DNA from: Desulfobacteraceae bacterium | GTDB lineage: Bacteria; Desulfobacterota; DSM-4660; Desulfatiglandales; Desulfatiglandaceae | Assembly (NCBI GenBank): GCA_030597505.1 | Contig: JAUVRS010000011.1 | Location: forward strand, 1 to 18,904 | Reading direction: 5' to 3' | Length of the DNA: 18,904 nucleotides | In this document: piece after piece, positions 6,891 through 14,367 of the stretch | Position numbering within the stretch: position 1 is the stretch's first letter | How the letters are laid out: every line of letters starts with the position of its first letter | The notes under the pieces: generated by a model | Databases searched by the model: none | The model's input: only the letters and a program-made list of their open reading frames with translations | What the model was told of the DNA's origin: nothing | Position numbers and translations under genes: made by a program

Positions 6891-8234
6891 ATGGGACTGA
6901 CTGGAATTCAGATTTTTAAATTGTTGCCAAAGACAAACTGCGGGGAGTGCGGCGTTCCCACCTGCCTGGCGTTTGCCATGAATTTGGCCTCAGGAAAGGC
7001 CGAATTGGATGCATGTCCCTATGTCTCTGATGAGGCCAGGGAACAATTGGCAGAGGCGTCTGCCCCGCCGATCCGGCCGGTTGCCATTGGGGCCGGGGCC
7101 AGGGCGTTTAAGACAGGGGGTGAAACGGTCATGTTCAGACATGAAAAGACCTTTTATAACCCCACGGGACTGGCCGCCATGGTCGCCTCCGACATGGATG
7201 CCGGGGCGCTGGACAAAAAACTGAAGGAGTGGAATGCCCTTCAGTATGAAAGGGTGGGGTTGAACCTCAGACCGGAACTGGTTGCCCTTAAGGACGTAAA
7301 TGGGGATGCGTCGGCATATGCAGCCGCCGCAAAAAAGATTGCGGAGGAGAGTGAGTTTGGCCTGATCCTCATGAGCGAGAACGCGGACGCACTAAAAGAG
7401 GCTGCAGCCGTCACGGCTTTCAAAAAACCCCTACTGTATGCAGCCACCGCTGACAACGCCGAAGAGATGGGAAACATCGCCAAAGAGAGCGGTTTACCCT
7501 TAGCAGTAAAGGCCGGTAGTGTTGAGGACCTGATCCCCTTGACGGATAAATTGACAGAGATGGGGCTCAAGGATCTGGTGTTGGACTCGGGTTCCCGGGA
7601 GATGAAACAGCTTTTTGAGGACCAAGTGGCTATCCGGAGGGCCCCCCTAAGGGCGGGGAATCGATCATTGGGGTTTCCCACGATTACCTTTCCCTGCGAA
7701 ATGGCCGGCAATCTGGATATGGAGACGGTTATCGCCTCGATGCTCATTGCAAAGTATGGGGGGATTGTGGTCCTCTCGGATTTCAAAGGCGAAAGCCTCT
7801 TCCCCTTGCTGCTCGAAAGACTCAACATCTTTACCGATCCTCAGAGACCCATGACGGTAACACAGGGAATATACGAGATCGGTGGACCGGATGAGAACTC
7901 GCCGGTGCTCATTACAACCAACTTTTCTTTGACCTACTTTATTGTAGGTGGAGAGATTGAGGGGAGCAGGGTACCCTGTTGGCTGCTCATTATGGACACA
8001 GAGGGTCTCTCAGTCATGACCGCCTGGGCAGCCGGCAAATTTGCAGGCGACGCTGTGGCAACTTTTGTTAAGAAGTCCGGCATTACCGATAAGGTTTCTC
8101 ACAGGAAAATCATAATCCCCGGGTATGCAGCGGCCATAAGCGGGGAAATGGAGGAGGACCTTCCGGACTGGGAGATTTTGATTGGACCCAGGGATGCGTC
8201 ATTGATACCCAAGTTCTTAAAGGACATGGGGTAA
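6891..8234 (+). CDS. acsC: Corrinoid iron-sulfur protein large subunit (CODH/ACS gamma)
   Basis: This is the cobalamin-carrying partner of AcsD. The N-terminal [4Fe-4S] domain has C17, C20, C25 and C42 in TNCGECGVPTC and ACPY; the cluster reductively reactivates Co(II). A TIM-barrel domain follows, and the C-terminal part from about residue 310 holds the base-off B12-binding fold, with the conserved stretches LITTNFSLTYF, MDTEGLSVMTAWAAGKF and IIPGYAAAISGEMEEDLP. Length (447) is normal. AGGAG at 6880-6884 lies six bases before the ATG. The 110-base gap after acsB holds no gene and no clear terminator, so co-transcription is likely. Confidence 0.96.
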   Translation: MGLTGIQIFKLLPKTNCGECGVPTCLAFAMNLASGKAELDACPYVSDEAREQLAEASAPPIRPVAIGAGARAFKTGGETVMFRHEKTFYNPTGLAAMVASDMDAGALDKKLKEWNALQYERVGLNLRPELVALKDVNGDASAYAAAAKKIAEESEFGLILMSENADALKEAAAVTAFKKPLLYAATADNAEEMGNIAKESGLPLAVKAGSVEDLIPLTDKLTEMGLKDLVLDSGSREMKQLFEDQVAIRRAPLRAGNRSLGFPTITFPCEMAGNLDMETVIASMLIAKYGGIVVLSDFKGESLFPLLLERLNIFTDPQRPMTVTQGIYEIGGPDENSPVLITTNFSLTYFIVGGEIEGSRVPCWLLIMDTEGLSVMTAWAAGKFAGDAVATFVKKSGITDKVSHRKIIIPGYAAAISGEMEEDLPDWEILIGPRDASLIPKFLKDMG

Positions 8235-8345
8235 TTGGGCGCGTAACCGTCTGAAAGGGTTTATTGCCGCAAACTACATGGGGCCGATAAACTCGACGGA
8301 AACGGGAAACAATATGGTAAACAATAAAGATAAGGGAGTCTGACC

Positions 8346-9230
8346 ATGCAATTGATTGGTGAAAATTTAAATGTGATCAGCACGGTTATAGGCAAGGCCT
8401 TTAAGGAGAAGGATCCGGGCCCCATTGCCGAGGAGGCCAAACGACAAAAGGAAAAGGGGATGGACTGGATCGACATCAACCTGGGCCCGGCAAGAAAAGG
8501 TGGACCCGAATTGATGGAGTTTGTTGTAAAAACGGTCCAGGAGGCCATAGGGGATGATCTTCCCCTGTGTCTTGACACCTCCAACATAGAGGCCCTGGAG
8601 GCAGGCCTTGCCGCCCACAAAGGGAAGGCCATCATAAATTCGATCATGTGCAGGTCGGAGCGGTATGAGAAAATGATACCGCTGGCCGTCAAGTACCAAG
8701 CCAACATGATTGCGCTGATGTGGGGCCCGGAAGGGCTGCCAAGGGATGAAAACGAAAGGGCGGCACTGGCGGTAGAACTTTTGTATGCGGCCAATGAGGC
8801 AGGGGTCCCCAATGAAGATATCTTTGTGGATGGGATCGTGACGCCAGTCAATATCCAACAGCCCCAACTAATGAGCCTTTTGGCCTTCCAGGAGATGCTT
8901 CAGGATATTGCCCCAGGGGTGAAATCCACATGCGGACTTTCAAACGTCTCCAATGGCCCACCGGATAACCTGAGACCGATCTTGAACCAGACCTACATGG
9001 TGATGTTGGAAAGAAAGGGGATGTATTCCTGTATTGCCGATGCCTACGATGACACATTGATCGCAATAGCCAGGGGAGAAAGCCCCGACATTGTGGAGAT
9101 CATACACAAGGTCGCGGATGATGAGGACATTGATATGGGCTCTTTATCCAAGGAACTGCAGGAATATGTAAAGACAGCGCGGGTCATACTGGGCCGGTCT
9201 CTTTATTCAGATTCCTGGCTTGAGCTGTAG
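8346..9230 (+). CDS. acsE: Methyltetrahydrofolate:corrinoid iron-sulfur protein methyltransferase
   Basis: This enzyme moves the N5-methyl of methyl-tetrahydrofolate to Co(I) of the AcsC/AcsD protein, linking the folate branch to acetyl-CoA synthesis. It is a pterin-binding TIM barrel. Pterin-site residues are visible at D77 (LCLDTSN), N98 (INSI), D162 (VDGIVTP) and N200 (GLSNVSNG), matching D75, N96, D160 and N199 of the Moorella enzyme as I recall it. The product has 294 residues against about 262 there. The excess appears to be an insertion at about residues 243-276, between IADAYDDTLIAIA and the closing ILGRSLYSDS element, rather than a terminal extension. Start: ATG with AAGGGAG at 8332-8338, seven bases upstream. 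It is the last gene of the operon and is followed by a strong terminator. Confidence 0.94.
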   Translation: MQLIGENLNVISTVIGKAFKEKDPGPIAEEAKRQKEKGMDWIDINLGPARKGGPELMEFVVKTVQEAIGDDLPLCLDTSNIEALEAGLAAHKGKAIINSIMCRSERYEKMIPLAVKYQANMIALMWGPEGLPRDENERAALAVELLYAANEAGVPNEDIFVDGIVTPVNIQQPQLMSLLAFQEMLQDIAPGVKSTCGLSNVSNGPPDNLRPILNQTYMVMLERKGMYSCIADAYDDTLIAIARGESPDIVEIIHKVADDEDIDMGSLSKELQEYVKTARVILGRSLYSDSWLEL

Positions 9231-9277
9231 CCCGACGATAGATTGATCGCCAAGATCTGATACGTCCGAAATTTGCA

Positions 9278-9321
9278 GGGCTTCTCCACATAACAGACGT
9301 TATGAGGGGAAGCCCTTTTTT
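9278..9321 (+). terminator. Intrinsic terminator of the acs operon
   Basis: GGGCTTCTCC (9278-9287) pairs with GGGGAAGCCC (9306-9315) with one G-T wobble. Inside it CATAAC (9289-9294) pairs with GTTATG (9299-9304) around a four-base loop, and T6 follows at 9316-9321. The long stem and U tract make this a textbook rho-independent terminator 47 bases after acsE. Confidence 0.93.
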
Positions 9322-9439
9322 ATGCCACGGTTTGTTTGCCCAATCACGAGGTTGCAATTGATCTTAAGGTTCGGTAGCATTTAACCCAAATCCGGGAGCC
9401 AATTTTGCGAAGTTATTTATGCGCAGGCCTCCAGGTGGC

Positions 9440-9467
9440 TTGACTGGAAGAGATCAAAACATATGCG
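9440..9467 (+). promoter_or_regulatory. Weak candidate promoter before the molybdoenzyme gene
   Basis: TTGACT at 9440-9445 and TATGCG at 9462-9467 are spaced 16 bases apart, with a predicted start near 9474 and the gene at 9507. The -10 match is poor. The terminator at 9278-9321 implies that some new promoter exists in 9322-9506; TTGCAA (9352-9357) with TAGCAT (9375-9380) is another weak option. Confidence 0.25.
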
Positions 9468-9487
9468 TTACGATTGGGAAGAGACAC

Positions 9488-9495
9488 AGGAAGGA
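9488..9495 (+). promoter_or_regulatory. Ribosome binding site choosing the ATG at 9507
   Basis: AGGAAGGA at 9488-9495 lies 11 bases before ATG 9507. The alternative TTG at 9474 has no such site and would add eleven residues with no family resemblance. Confidence 0.6.
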
Positions 9496-9506
9496 TTTGG
9501 CTCAAA

Positions 9507-11648
9507 ATGGCAGATGAAATTCGTTGGATAAAGACCCACTGTGGAAGGATGGATCACGGTGGCTGCTCCCTCGTCGTGGGGGTCAAGGATAACAGGATAA
9601 TAAGGGTCAAAGGCGATCCGGATGGCTATCTGAACAGGGGCTACATATGCCCAAAAGGATTGATATCCCCTGATCGGCTCACCCATCCCGGCCGACTCAA
9701 ACACCCTTTAAAAAGAAAAGGGGCGCGTGGAGACGGCAATTGGGAGAAGGTGTCCTGGGAAGAGGCCATTCAGACAGTTTGTGAAAATCTGAGGAAGGTC
9801 AGAGAGACACATGGGGCCAGGGGGGTCGCCTTTTGTCAGGGGATGCCCAAGGGCATGGAACACTTTGCCATGATCCGTCTTGCAAATACATTTGGCTCCC
9901 CCAACGTGGTGGCTGTCCAGGACGTATGCCACGCTCCGCGGGAGTTGACGGGGATCCATACGTGTGGGTTTTACCCGGTGGCCGATTTTCATCACAAGAG
10001 CAGGCTTGTGATGGTCTGGGGGAGTAACCTCACCAGCACCAATGAGGAGGGGGAGATTTGCAGCCTGCTCCTGGAGCAGGTAAGAAACGGCACGGATCTG
10101 ATTGTAATAGATCCAAGAAGGACTGAACTGGCAAAAAAGTCCCGCCACTGGCTTCAGATAAGACCGGGGGCAGATAATGGGCTGGCCTTGGCCTTTCTGA
10201 ATGTCATCATTGAAGAGGGGTTATATGAGAAGGATTTTGTCGAAAACTGGACCCATGGCTTTGATGAGCTGTCCGACCAGGTGAAGGCGTATACCCCGGA
10301 GAAAATGTCAAAGGTCACCTGGGTTGAGCCAGGGCTTATCCGAGAGGCGGCACGGTCTTATGCCCAGTCACGCCCGGCTGCCATCCAATGGGGAAATCCC
10401 ATAGAGCAGAACATCCATGCATTTGATACGGCACGGGCACTTGTATGTGTCATGGCAATATGCGGTAACCTGGATGTCCAGGGCGGTAACATCCATGCCA
10501 GTGAGCCAAAGATTCAGGGTCTGGGTAAATTTGTAAAGGCGGATCTCATTCCCCTTAAGAGAAAAGAAATGATTCACGCCTATCATAAGACCATACCCAG
10601 GCTTATGACCGTGCCCCCGGCCTTTTTTAGAAAGGCGGTCCTGGAAGCGTTTCCCTATCCAGTGAGGGCTGCCTATTTTCACTGTACCAACCCCCTGATT
10701 ACATATGCGGACAGCCAAAAAACCTTTGAGGCGTTAATGAATCTGGACTTTTTTGCGGTATCAGATATATTTATGACGCCAACGGCCGCTCTTGCGGACA
10801 TGGTGCTCCCGGCTGCCACCCATTTTGAGTTTAATGACATAGGCCACTATGGCATTGGCCACGGCTGCATCCTGGCCCGGCCCAAGGTGGTTGATCCTCC
10901 GGAGGAGTGTTGGCCCGATATAAAGATCATAAATGAACTGGGCCGACACCTTACCCGGGAAGAATACTGGCCAAAAAATTATGAAACGCTCCTGGAGGAG
11001 GTTCTTGAGCCAAGCGGTTTGAACTACACTCAGTTCGCCCAAAAAGGCTATCTAAAAGGCCCGGATCGGTTCCAAAAGTATCTTTCTTCCGGGTTCCGGA
11101 CACCTACGAAAAAGGTCGAGCTTTGTTTGAGCAAGGCGGATGGTCTTGGCCTTCCACCGCTGCCGCGGTTTACAGGGCTGCCACAGGAAAATGATCCCGA
11201 GTATCCGTTGGTATTGACCAGCTCAAAAAATGCTTATTATCTCCATTCCTCTTACAGATGGCTTGAAGGGCTGCGGCGGCACAGCCCCGATCCCGTGTCA
11301 GAGATTCACCCTGAAACAGCTGCGGAATATGGTATCAAAGAGGGCGAGACAGTTGTTATTGAAACCAAAAAAGGACGGATAACCCAGACGGCCCGCCTGA
11401 CAAGAAACGTTCCTCCCGGGGTGATAAACGGCTCCTATGGGTGGTGGTTCCCGGAGGAAAGCCCGGAGTCCCAGTTTCAATGGAAGAGATCCAATTTTAA
11501 CATTCTCACTTCCGTGGAAGAGCTGGGAAAGGAGTTTGGCACCCCCAACCTCAAGGGGATCGGGTGCAGGGTAGCAAAGGCGGGCAAGGACCGGCAATAT
11601 CCGTATCCGGTGCAGGAAGATGGAAAAATACCACAGAGAAAGATTTGA
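9507..11648 (+). CDS. Molybdopterin-dependent oxidoreductase (DMSO reductase / formate dehydrogenase superfamily)
   Basis: A 713-residue Mo/W-bis-MGD enzyme. Residues 1-60 are the Fe-S domain: C12, C20 and C48 (CPKG) are present, but the second cysteine of the usual C-x2-C-x3-C is replaced in HCGRMDHGGC, where D16 is the only other likely ligand. Residues about 60-560 form the cofactor-binding core. VCHAPRELTG gives C141-H142, the position of the Sec/Cys-His pair of formate dehydrogenases, so cysteine probably binds the metal. The MGD-binding C-terminal domain starts near 575 (PLVLTSSKNAYYLHSSYRW). There is no Tat signal, so it is cytoplasmic. Formate dehydrogenase would suit the neighbouring pathway, but this subfamily is poorly defined and the substrate is unknown. 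No electron-transfer partner subunit is adjacent. The last 29 bases overlap the cyclase gene. Confidence 0.88.
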   Translation: MADEIRWIKTHCGRMDHGGCSLVVGVKDNRIIRVKGDPDGYLNRGYICPKGLISPDRLTHPGRLKHPLKRKGARGDGNWEKVSWEEAIQTVCENLRKVRETHGARGVAFCQGMPKGMEHFAMIRLANTFGSPNVVAVQDVCHAPRELTGIHTCGFYPVADFHHKSRLVMVWGSNLTSTNEEGEICSLLLEQVRNGTDLIVIDPRRTELAKKSRHWLQIRPGADNGLALAFLNVIIEEGLYEKDFVENWTHGFDELSDQVKAYTPEKMSKVTWVEPGLIREAARSYAQSRPAAIQWGNPIEQNIHAFDTARALVCVMAICGNLDVQGGNIHASEPKIQGLGKFVKADLIPLKRKEMIHAYHKTIPRLMTVPPAFFRKAVLEAFPYPVRAAYFHCTNPLITYADSQKTFEALMNLDFFAVSDIFMTPTAALADMVLPAATHFEFNDIGHYGIGHGCILARPKVVDPPEECWPDIKIINELGRHLTREEYWPKNYETLLEEVLEPSGLNYTQFAQKGYLKGPDRFQKYLSSGFRTPTKKVELCLSKADGLGLPPLPRFTGLPQENDPEYPLVLTSSKNAYYLHSSYRWLEGLRRHSPDPVSEIHPETAAEYGIKEGETVVIETKKGRITQTARLTRNVPPGVINGSYGWWFPEESPESQFQWKRSNFNILTSVEELGKEFGTPNLKGIGCRVAKAGKDRQYPYPVQEDGKIPQRKI

Positions 11649-12798
11649 GACACAGAGGCGGCTGGCAAAAAAGATCGCTCAGCTCAGTGAGGTTAATGAT
11701 ATCCTCGAGGCTGTAAGGTCGGAGATCAGGGTGGTGGTCCCTTCGTGCATTGAGGCCTGTATCCTTCTTTTGGATCCTGAGGCAAAGAAATATACACGCC
11801 CCCTCCAGTGCGCCCTTTATGACAGGCCTGTGAATTGTCTTGCCTGCAAGAGAACCCGTAGCGCCATTCAAAAGGCCATCAAGAGGCGAAAAGGAGTGGT
11901 GGTTTCCAAAAGCGACCCCGTTGTGAGACGGGACGGATCAAAGATAGAGATCGGTCCGGAGGCTGCTATCCCGGTCTTTGTAAACGATGAAATCCTGGCC
12001 GTTGTCAGCGTGGTGACAAAGGTAGGCAGTCGTTTTACGCGGAAGGATTTCTATCTTATAAGAGATATCTCAGAAACACTCAGCAATGTACTTCTGAACG
12101 CCCGGCGGCACTGGGAAATTACCCAGGACAAGATAAAGATCAGCCAGATGCTGAACCAAATGTCACGGTTTGTCCCCCAGTCGGTTCGGAATATAGTGGA
12201 GAAAAACCCCGAATTGCTGACTCAGGAAAAGGAGCGGAAGCATGTGAGCGTCCTTTTTCTTGACTTGGAGGGGTATACCCGGCTCAGTGCTACTCGCTCG
12301 GAAAACGAAATAAACGAGATCGTGGAAAAGATGTTCTCCAGTTTTGTAGACCCCATCCATCGGTCCCACGGAGACATAAATGAGACGTCCGGTGACGGGC
12401 TGATGATCATTTTCAAGGATGATGATGCCAGGACAAACGCCGTCAACTCGGTCAAGGCCGCCTTTGATATTTATGACAGAAATCTTGACATCAACAAAGA
12501 GCTCAGACACCGTCTTGAACCGATCAATGTCAATATAGGAATAAATTCCGGGACAGCCCTGGTTGGCATGACACGGTTTCGAGGCTCGCTGGACACGCGG
12601 ATGACTTACACGGCCACCGGATCCGTAACCAACATTGCTGCGCGTCTGGCCTCATACGCCATCGGCGGAGACATACTGATTGGTGGGGAGACAAACAAAC
12701 TAATCCAGGGGCTGTGGCCTGTATATGAAAAAGGCATGGCCAGCTTGAAAGGGATAGACAAGCCCATTCGGATTTATTCCCTTCTGAAGAAAGACTGA
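11620..12798 (+). CDS. GAF-domain class III nucleotide cyclase
   Basis: A 392-residue cytoplasmic signalling protein. Residues about 20-160 look like a GAF sensor; it is cysteine-rich (C43, C47, C64, C73, C76). A helical linker (about 165-205, SQMLNQMSRFVPQSVRNIV) joins it to a class III cyclase domain from about 207. Metal ligands D215 (LFLDLEGYT) and D259 (TSGDG) and the transition-state residues N338 and R342 (TNIAARL) are all present, so it should be active. The purine-selecting lysine of adenylate cyclases is E255 here and the partner position is T331, so cAMP versus cGMP is uncertain. The start ATG lies inside the molybdoenzyme gene with only AGGA two bases upstream, which suggests translational coupling. 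The GAF ligand and any target are unknown. Confidence 0.87.
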   Translation: MEKYHRERFETQRRLAKKIAQLSEVNDILEAVRSEIRVVVPSCIEACILLLDPEAKKYTRPLQCALYDRPVNCLACKRTRSAIQKAIKRRKGVVVSKSDPVVRRDGSKIEIGPEAAIPVFVNDEILAVVSVVTKVGSRFTRKDFYLIRDISETLSNVLLNARRHWEITQDKIKISQMLNQMSRFVPQSVRNIVEKNPELLTQEKERKHVSVLFLDLEGYTRLSATRSENEINEIVEKMFSSFVDPIHRSHGDINETSGDGLMIIFKDDDARTNAVNSVKAAFDIYDRNLDINKELRHRLEPINVNIGINSGTALVGMTRFRGSLDTRMTYTATGSVTNIAARLASYAIGGDILIGGETNKLIQGLWPVYEKGMASLKGIDKPIRIYSLLKKD

Positions 12799-12836
12799 AC
12801 GGCAATGCGGTTATTTGCGTATGAAAGCGACAAGTT

Positions 12837-13625
12837 ATGTTTAAGATCTCTATCCATAGACATGTGACGCTCTTTTTGGGGCCCCTTTTTATCCTCTGGT
12901 GGTGGGGGGCTGTGGCAAATGGAGAGCGGCCTATTCCAAAACCAAAAGGTCTTGTAAATGATTTTGCGAATGTGATTCCCTCACCCTACAAACAGAAAAT
13001 AGAACGGGTAACGGCCGAATTGTTAAAGAAAACAGGTGTCCCCGTAGTGGTTGTCACCATGCCGGATATCGGTGGTGCGGAATACAATGATTATGCTAAC
13101 CGCCTCTATAATGTTTGGGGAATCGGCAAAAAAGACAAGGACAAAGGGGTTCTTATCTTTATAACCATCAAAGAGAGAAAGATGAGGATCGAGACCGGAT
13201 ACGGGGTGGAGGGGATTCTCCCCGACGGTCTGGTGGGGGAGATTCGCGACCGCTATATGACGCCTTTTCTAAACGAGAACAAATTTGGGGAAGGGCTGCT
13301 AAATGGGACCCTTGCCGTGGCTCAGGTCATAGCCAAAAATGAAGGAATAAGCCTGACAGGAAAGGTGCAGGCCAAAAAGTCAAAAAAGGAGGGTTCCGGT
13401 CTTTCCTTTTTCCCCATCATATTTATACTTATCATATTTATGTTGATTTCAAAGCGGCGCGGGGGGTCATTCTGGTTGTTTTTGCCGTTACTCTTTGGGC
13501 TTGGAGGGGGTCACGGCTCCAGACACGGCGGCGGGTTTGGCGGAAGTTTTGGCGGGTTTGGCGGCGGGTTTGGTGGGTTTGGCGGGGGTATGAGCGGCGG
13601 CGGGGGTGCTGGAGGAGGATTCTGA
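12837..13625 (+). CDS. Secreted/membrane-anchored TPM-domain protein (YgcG/Psb32 family)
   Basis: A 262-residue protein with a hydrophobic N-terminal signal segment (about 10-28, likely cut near ANG-E), a TPM domain at about 38-165 (VNDFANVIPS start, central GYGVEGILPDGLVGEI), transmembrane segments at about 188-205 and 211-224, and a tail of nearly pure Gly/Phe/Ser ending GGGF. The TPM domain would face the periplasm. TPM proteins include acid phosphatases and a photosystem repair factor, but in bacteria the role is mostly unknown; they often occur with LemA, as here. The ribosome site is weak. The gene starts 38 bases after the cyclase and ends at 13625, one base before the next start codon. 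Confidence 0.88.
   Translation: MFKISIHRHVTLFLGPLFILWWWGAVANGERPIPKPKGLVNDFANVIPSPYKQKIERVTAELLKKTGVPVVVVTMPDIGGAEYNDYANRLYNVWGIGKKDKDKGVLIFITIKERKMRIETGYGVEGILPDGLVGEIRDRYMTPFLNENKFGEGLLNGTLAVAQVIAKNEGISLTGKVQAKKSKKEGSGLSFFPIIFILIIFMLISKRRGGSFWLFLPLLFGLGGGHGSRHGGGFGGSFGGFGGGFGGFGGGMSGGGGAGGGF
13527..13590 (+). repeat. Imperfect GGCGGGTTT repeats coding the Gly-rich tail
   Basis: Units of GGCGGGTTT and GGTGGGTTT with one GGCGGAAGTTTT variant recur several times and code the GGFGG pattern of the TPM protein tail. Several runs of three or more G on the coding strand make slippage or quadruplex formation possible. This is most simply a coding repeat. Confidence 0.6.
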
Positions 13626-13626
13626 T

Positions 13627-14367
13627 ATGGGTAAGATTCCAAATGATCCAAAAGAGATATTTCCGGAGATCATCGCAGACTATGCGGGCATCTTTGGTGA
13701 TGATCTTGTGAGCATAATCCTTTATGGAAGCGGCGCAGGCCAAGGCTACCGGCCGGGGAAGTCGGATATCAATTTTATGATCGTACTTACGGAGAGTGGG
13801 ATCGAACGGCTTGATCTTGCGTTTGAGATGGTAAAGAAATGGGGGAAGAGAAACGTGGCGACCCCCCTTTTTTTGACGGAGGGTTATATTGAGACCTCAC
13901 TGGACGTCTTCCCCATGGAGTACCTTACCTTTCAAAAGAACTATGTGCTGGCCCACGGACGGGATGTCTTAAAGGATCTGGCCTTTGATCTCGGGCTGGT
14001 GCGACTTCAGTGTGAGCGGGAGATCAAGGGCAAATTGCTCCTGCTCCGGCAGGCTTACCTTGAGACCGCAGGAAAGGGAAAACCCCTCAAGGAATTGGTT
14101 GCAAACTCGATCCCCGCCCTGACGGCCATCTTTGAGGCCCTCCTGTACATCAAGGGAAAGGAGATACCCCGGGAGAGGAAAGAGATTATTCGGGTCACCA
14201 CGGAAACCTTTAACCTTGACAGGGCGGTGTTTGAAAAGCTTTTTGAGTTAAAGGGGAAAGACACTAAACCGGGCGATAAAGAGAGCCTCGCTCTTTTTAA
14301 AGACTATCTGAGGGAAATGAGAAAACTTTCCGGTCTGGTAAACACCATAGGAGGACAAGATGAGTAA
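13627..14367 (+). CDS. Nucleotidyltransferase-fold protein with altered active site
   Basis: A 246-residue protein with an N-terminal polymerase-beta-like nucleotidyltransferase fold. The loop ILYGSGAGQGY has the G-S signature (34-35), followed by KSDINFMIVL, where D47 is kept but the second metal ligand is N49 instead of Asp or Glu. A possible third acid is D93 (SLDVFPMEY). The rest (about 115-246) is helical and resembles the helper domain of kanamycin-nucleotidyltransferase-like proteins (weak resemblance). GGAGGAGG at 13611-13618 places the start at ATG 13627, in preference to an upstream GTG at 13606. It overlaps lemA by eight bases and sits between a TPM and a LemA gene, so a shared envelope-related process is plausible. 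It may be catalytically weak or inactive. Confidence 0.7.
   Translation: MGKIPNDPKEIFPEIIADYAGIFGDDLVSIILYGSGAGQGYRPGKSDINFMIVLTESGIERLDLAFEMVKKWGKRNVATPLFLTEGYIETSLDVFPMEYLTFQKNYVLAHGRDVLKDLAFDLGLVRLQCEREIKGKLLLLRQAYLETAGKGKPLKELVANSIPALTAIFEALLYIKGKEIPRERKEIIRVTTETFNLDRAVFEKLFELKGKDTKPGDKESLALFKDYLREMRKLSGLVNTIGGQDE

Noticed and set aside
9507..11648. Assignment as the pathway formate dehydrogenase (FdhA)
   Set aside because: Cys-His at the metal site fits, but the Fe-S motif is atypical, no partner subunits are adjacent, and a terminator separates it from the acs operon; kept at superfamily level.
13527..13590. G-rich repeat as a regulatory G-quadruplex or tandem repeat locus
   Set aside because: The repeats are fully explained by coding of the Gly/Phe tail in frame; quadruplex function would be speculation.
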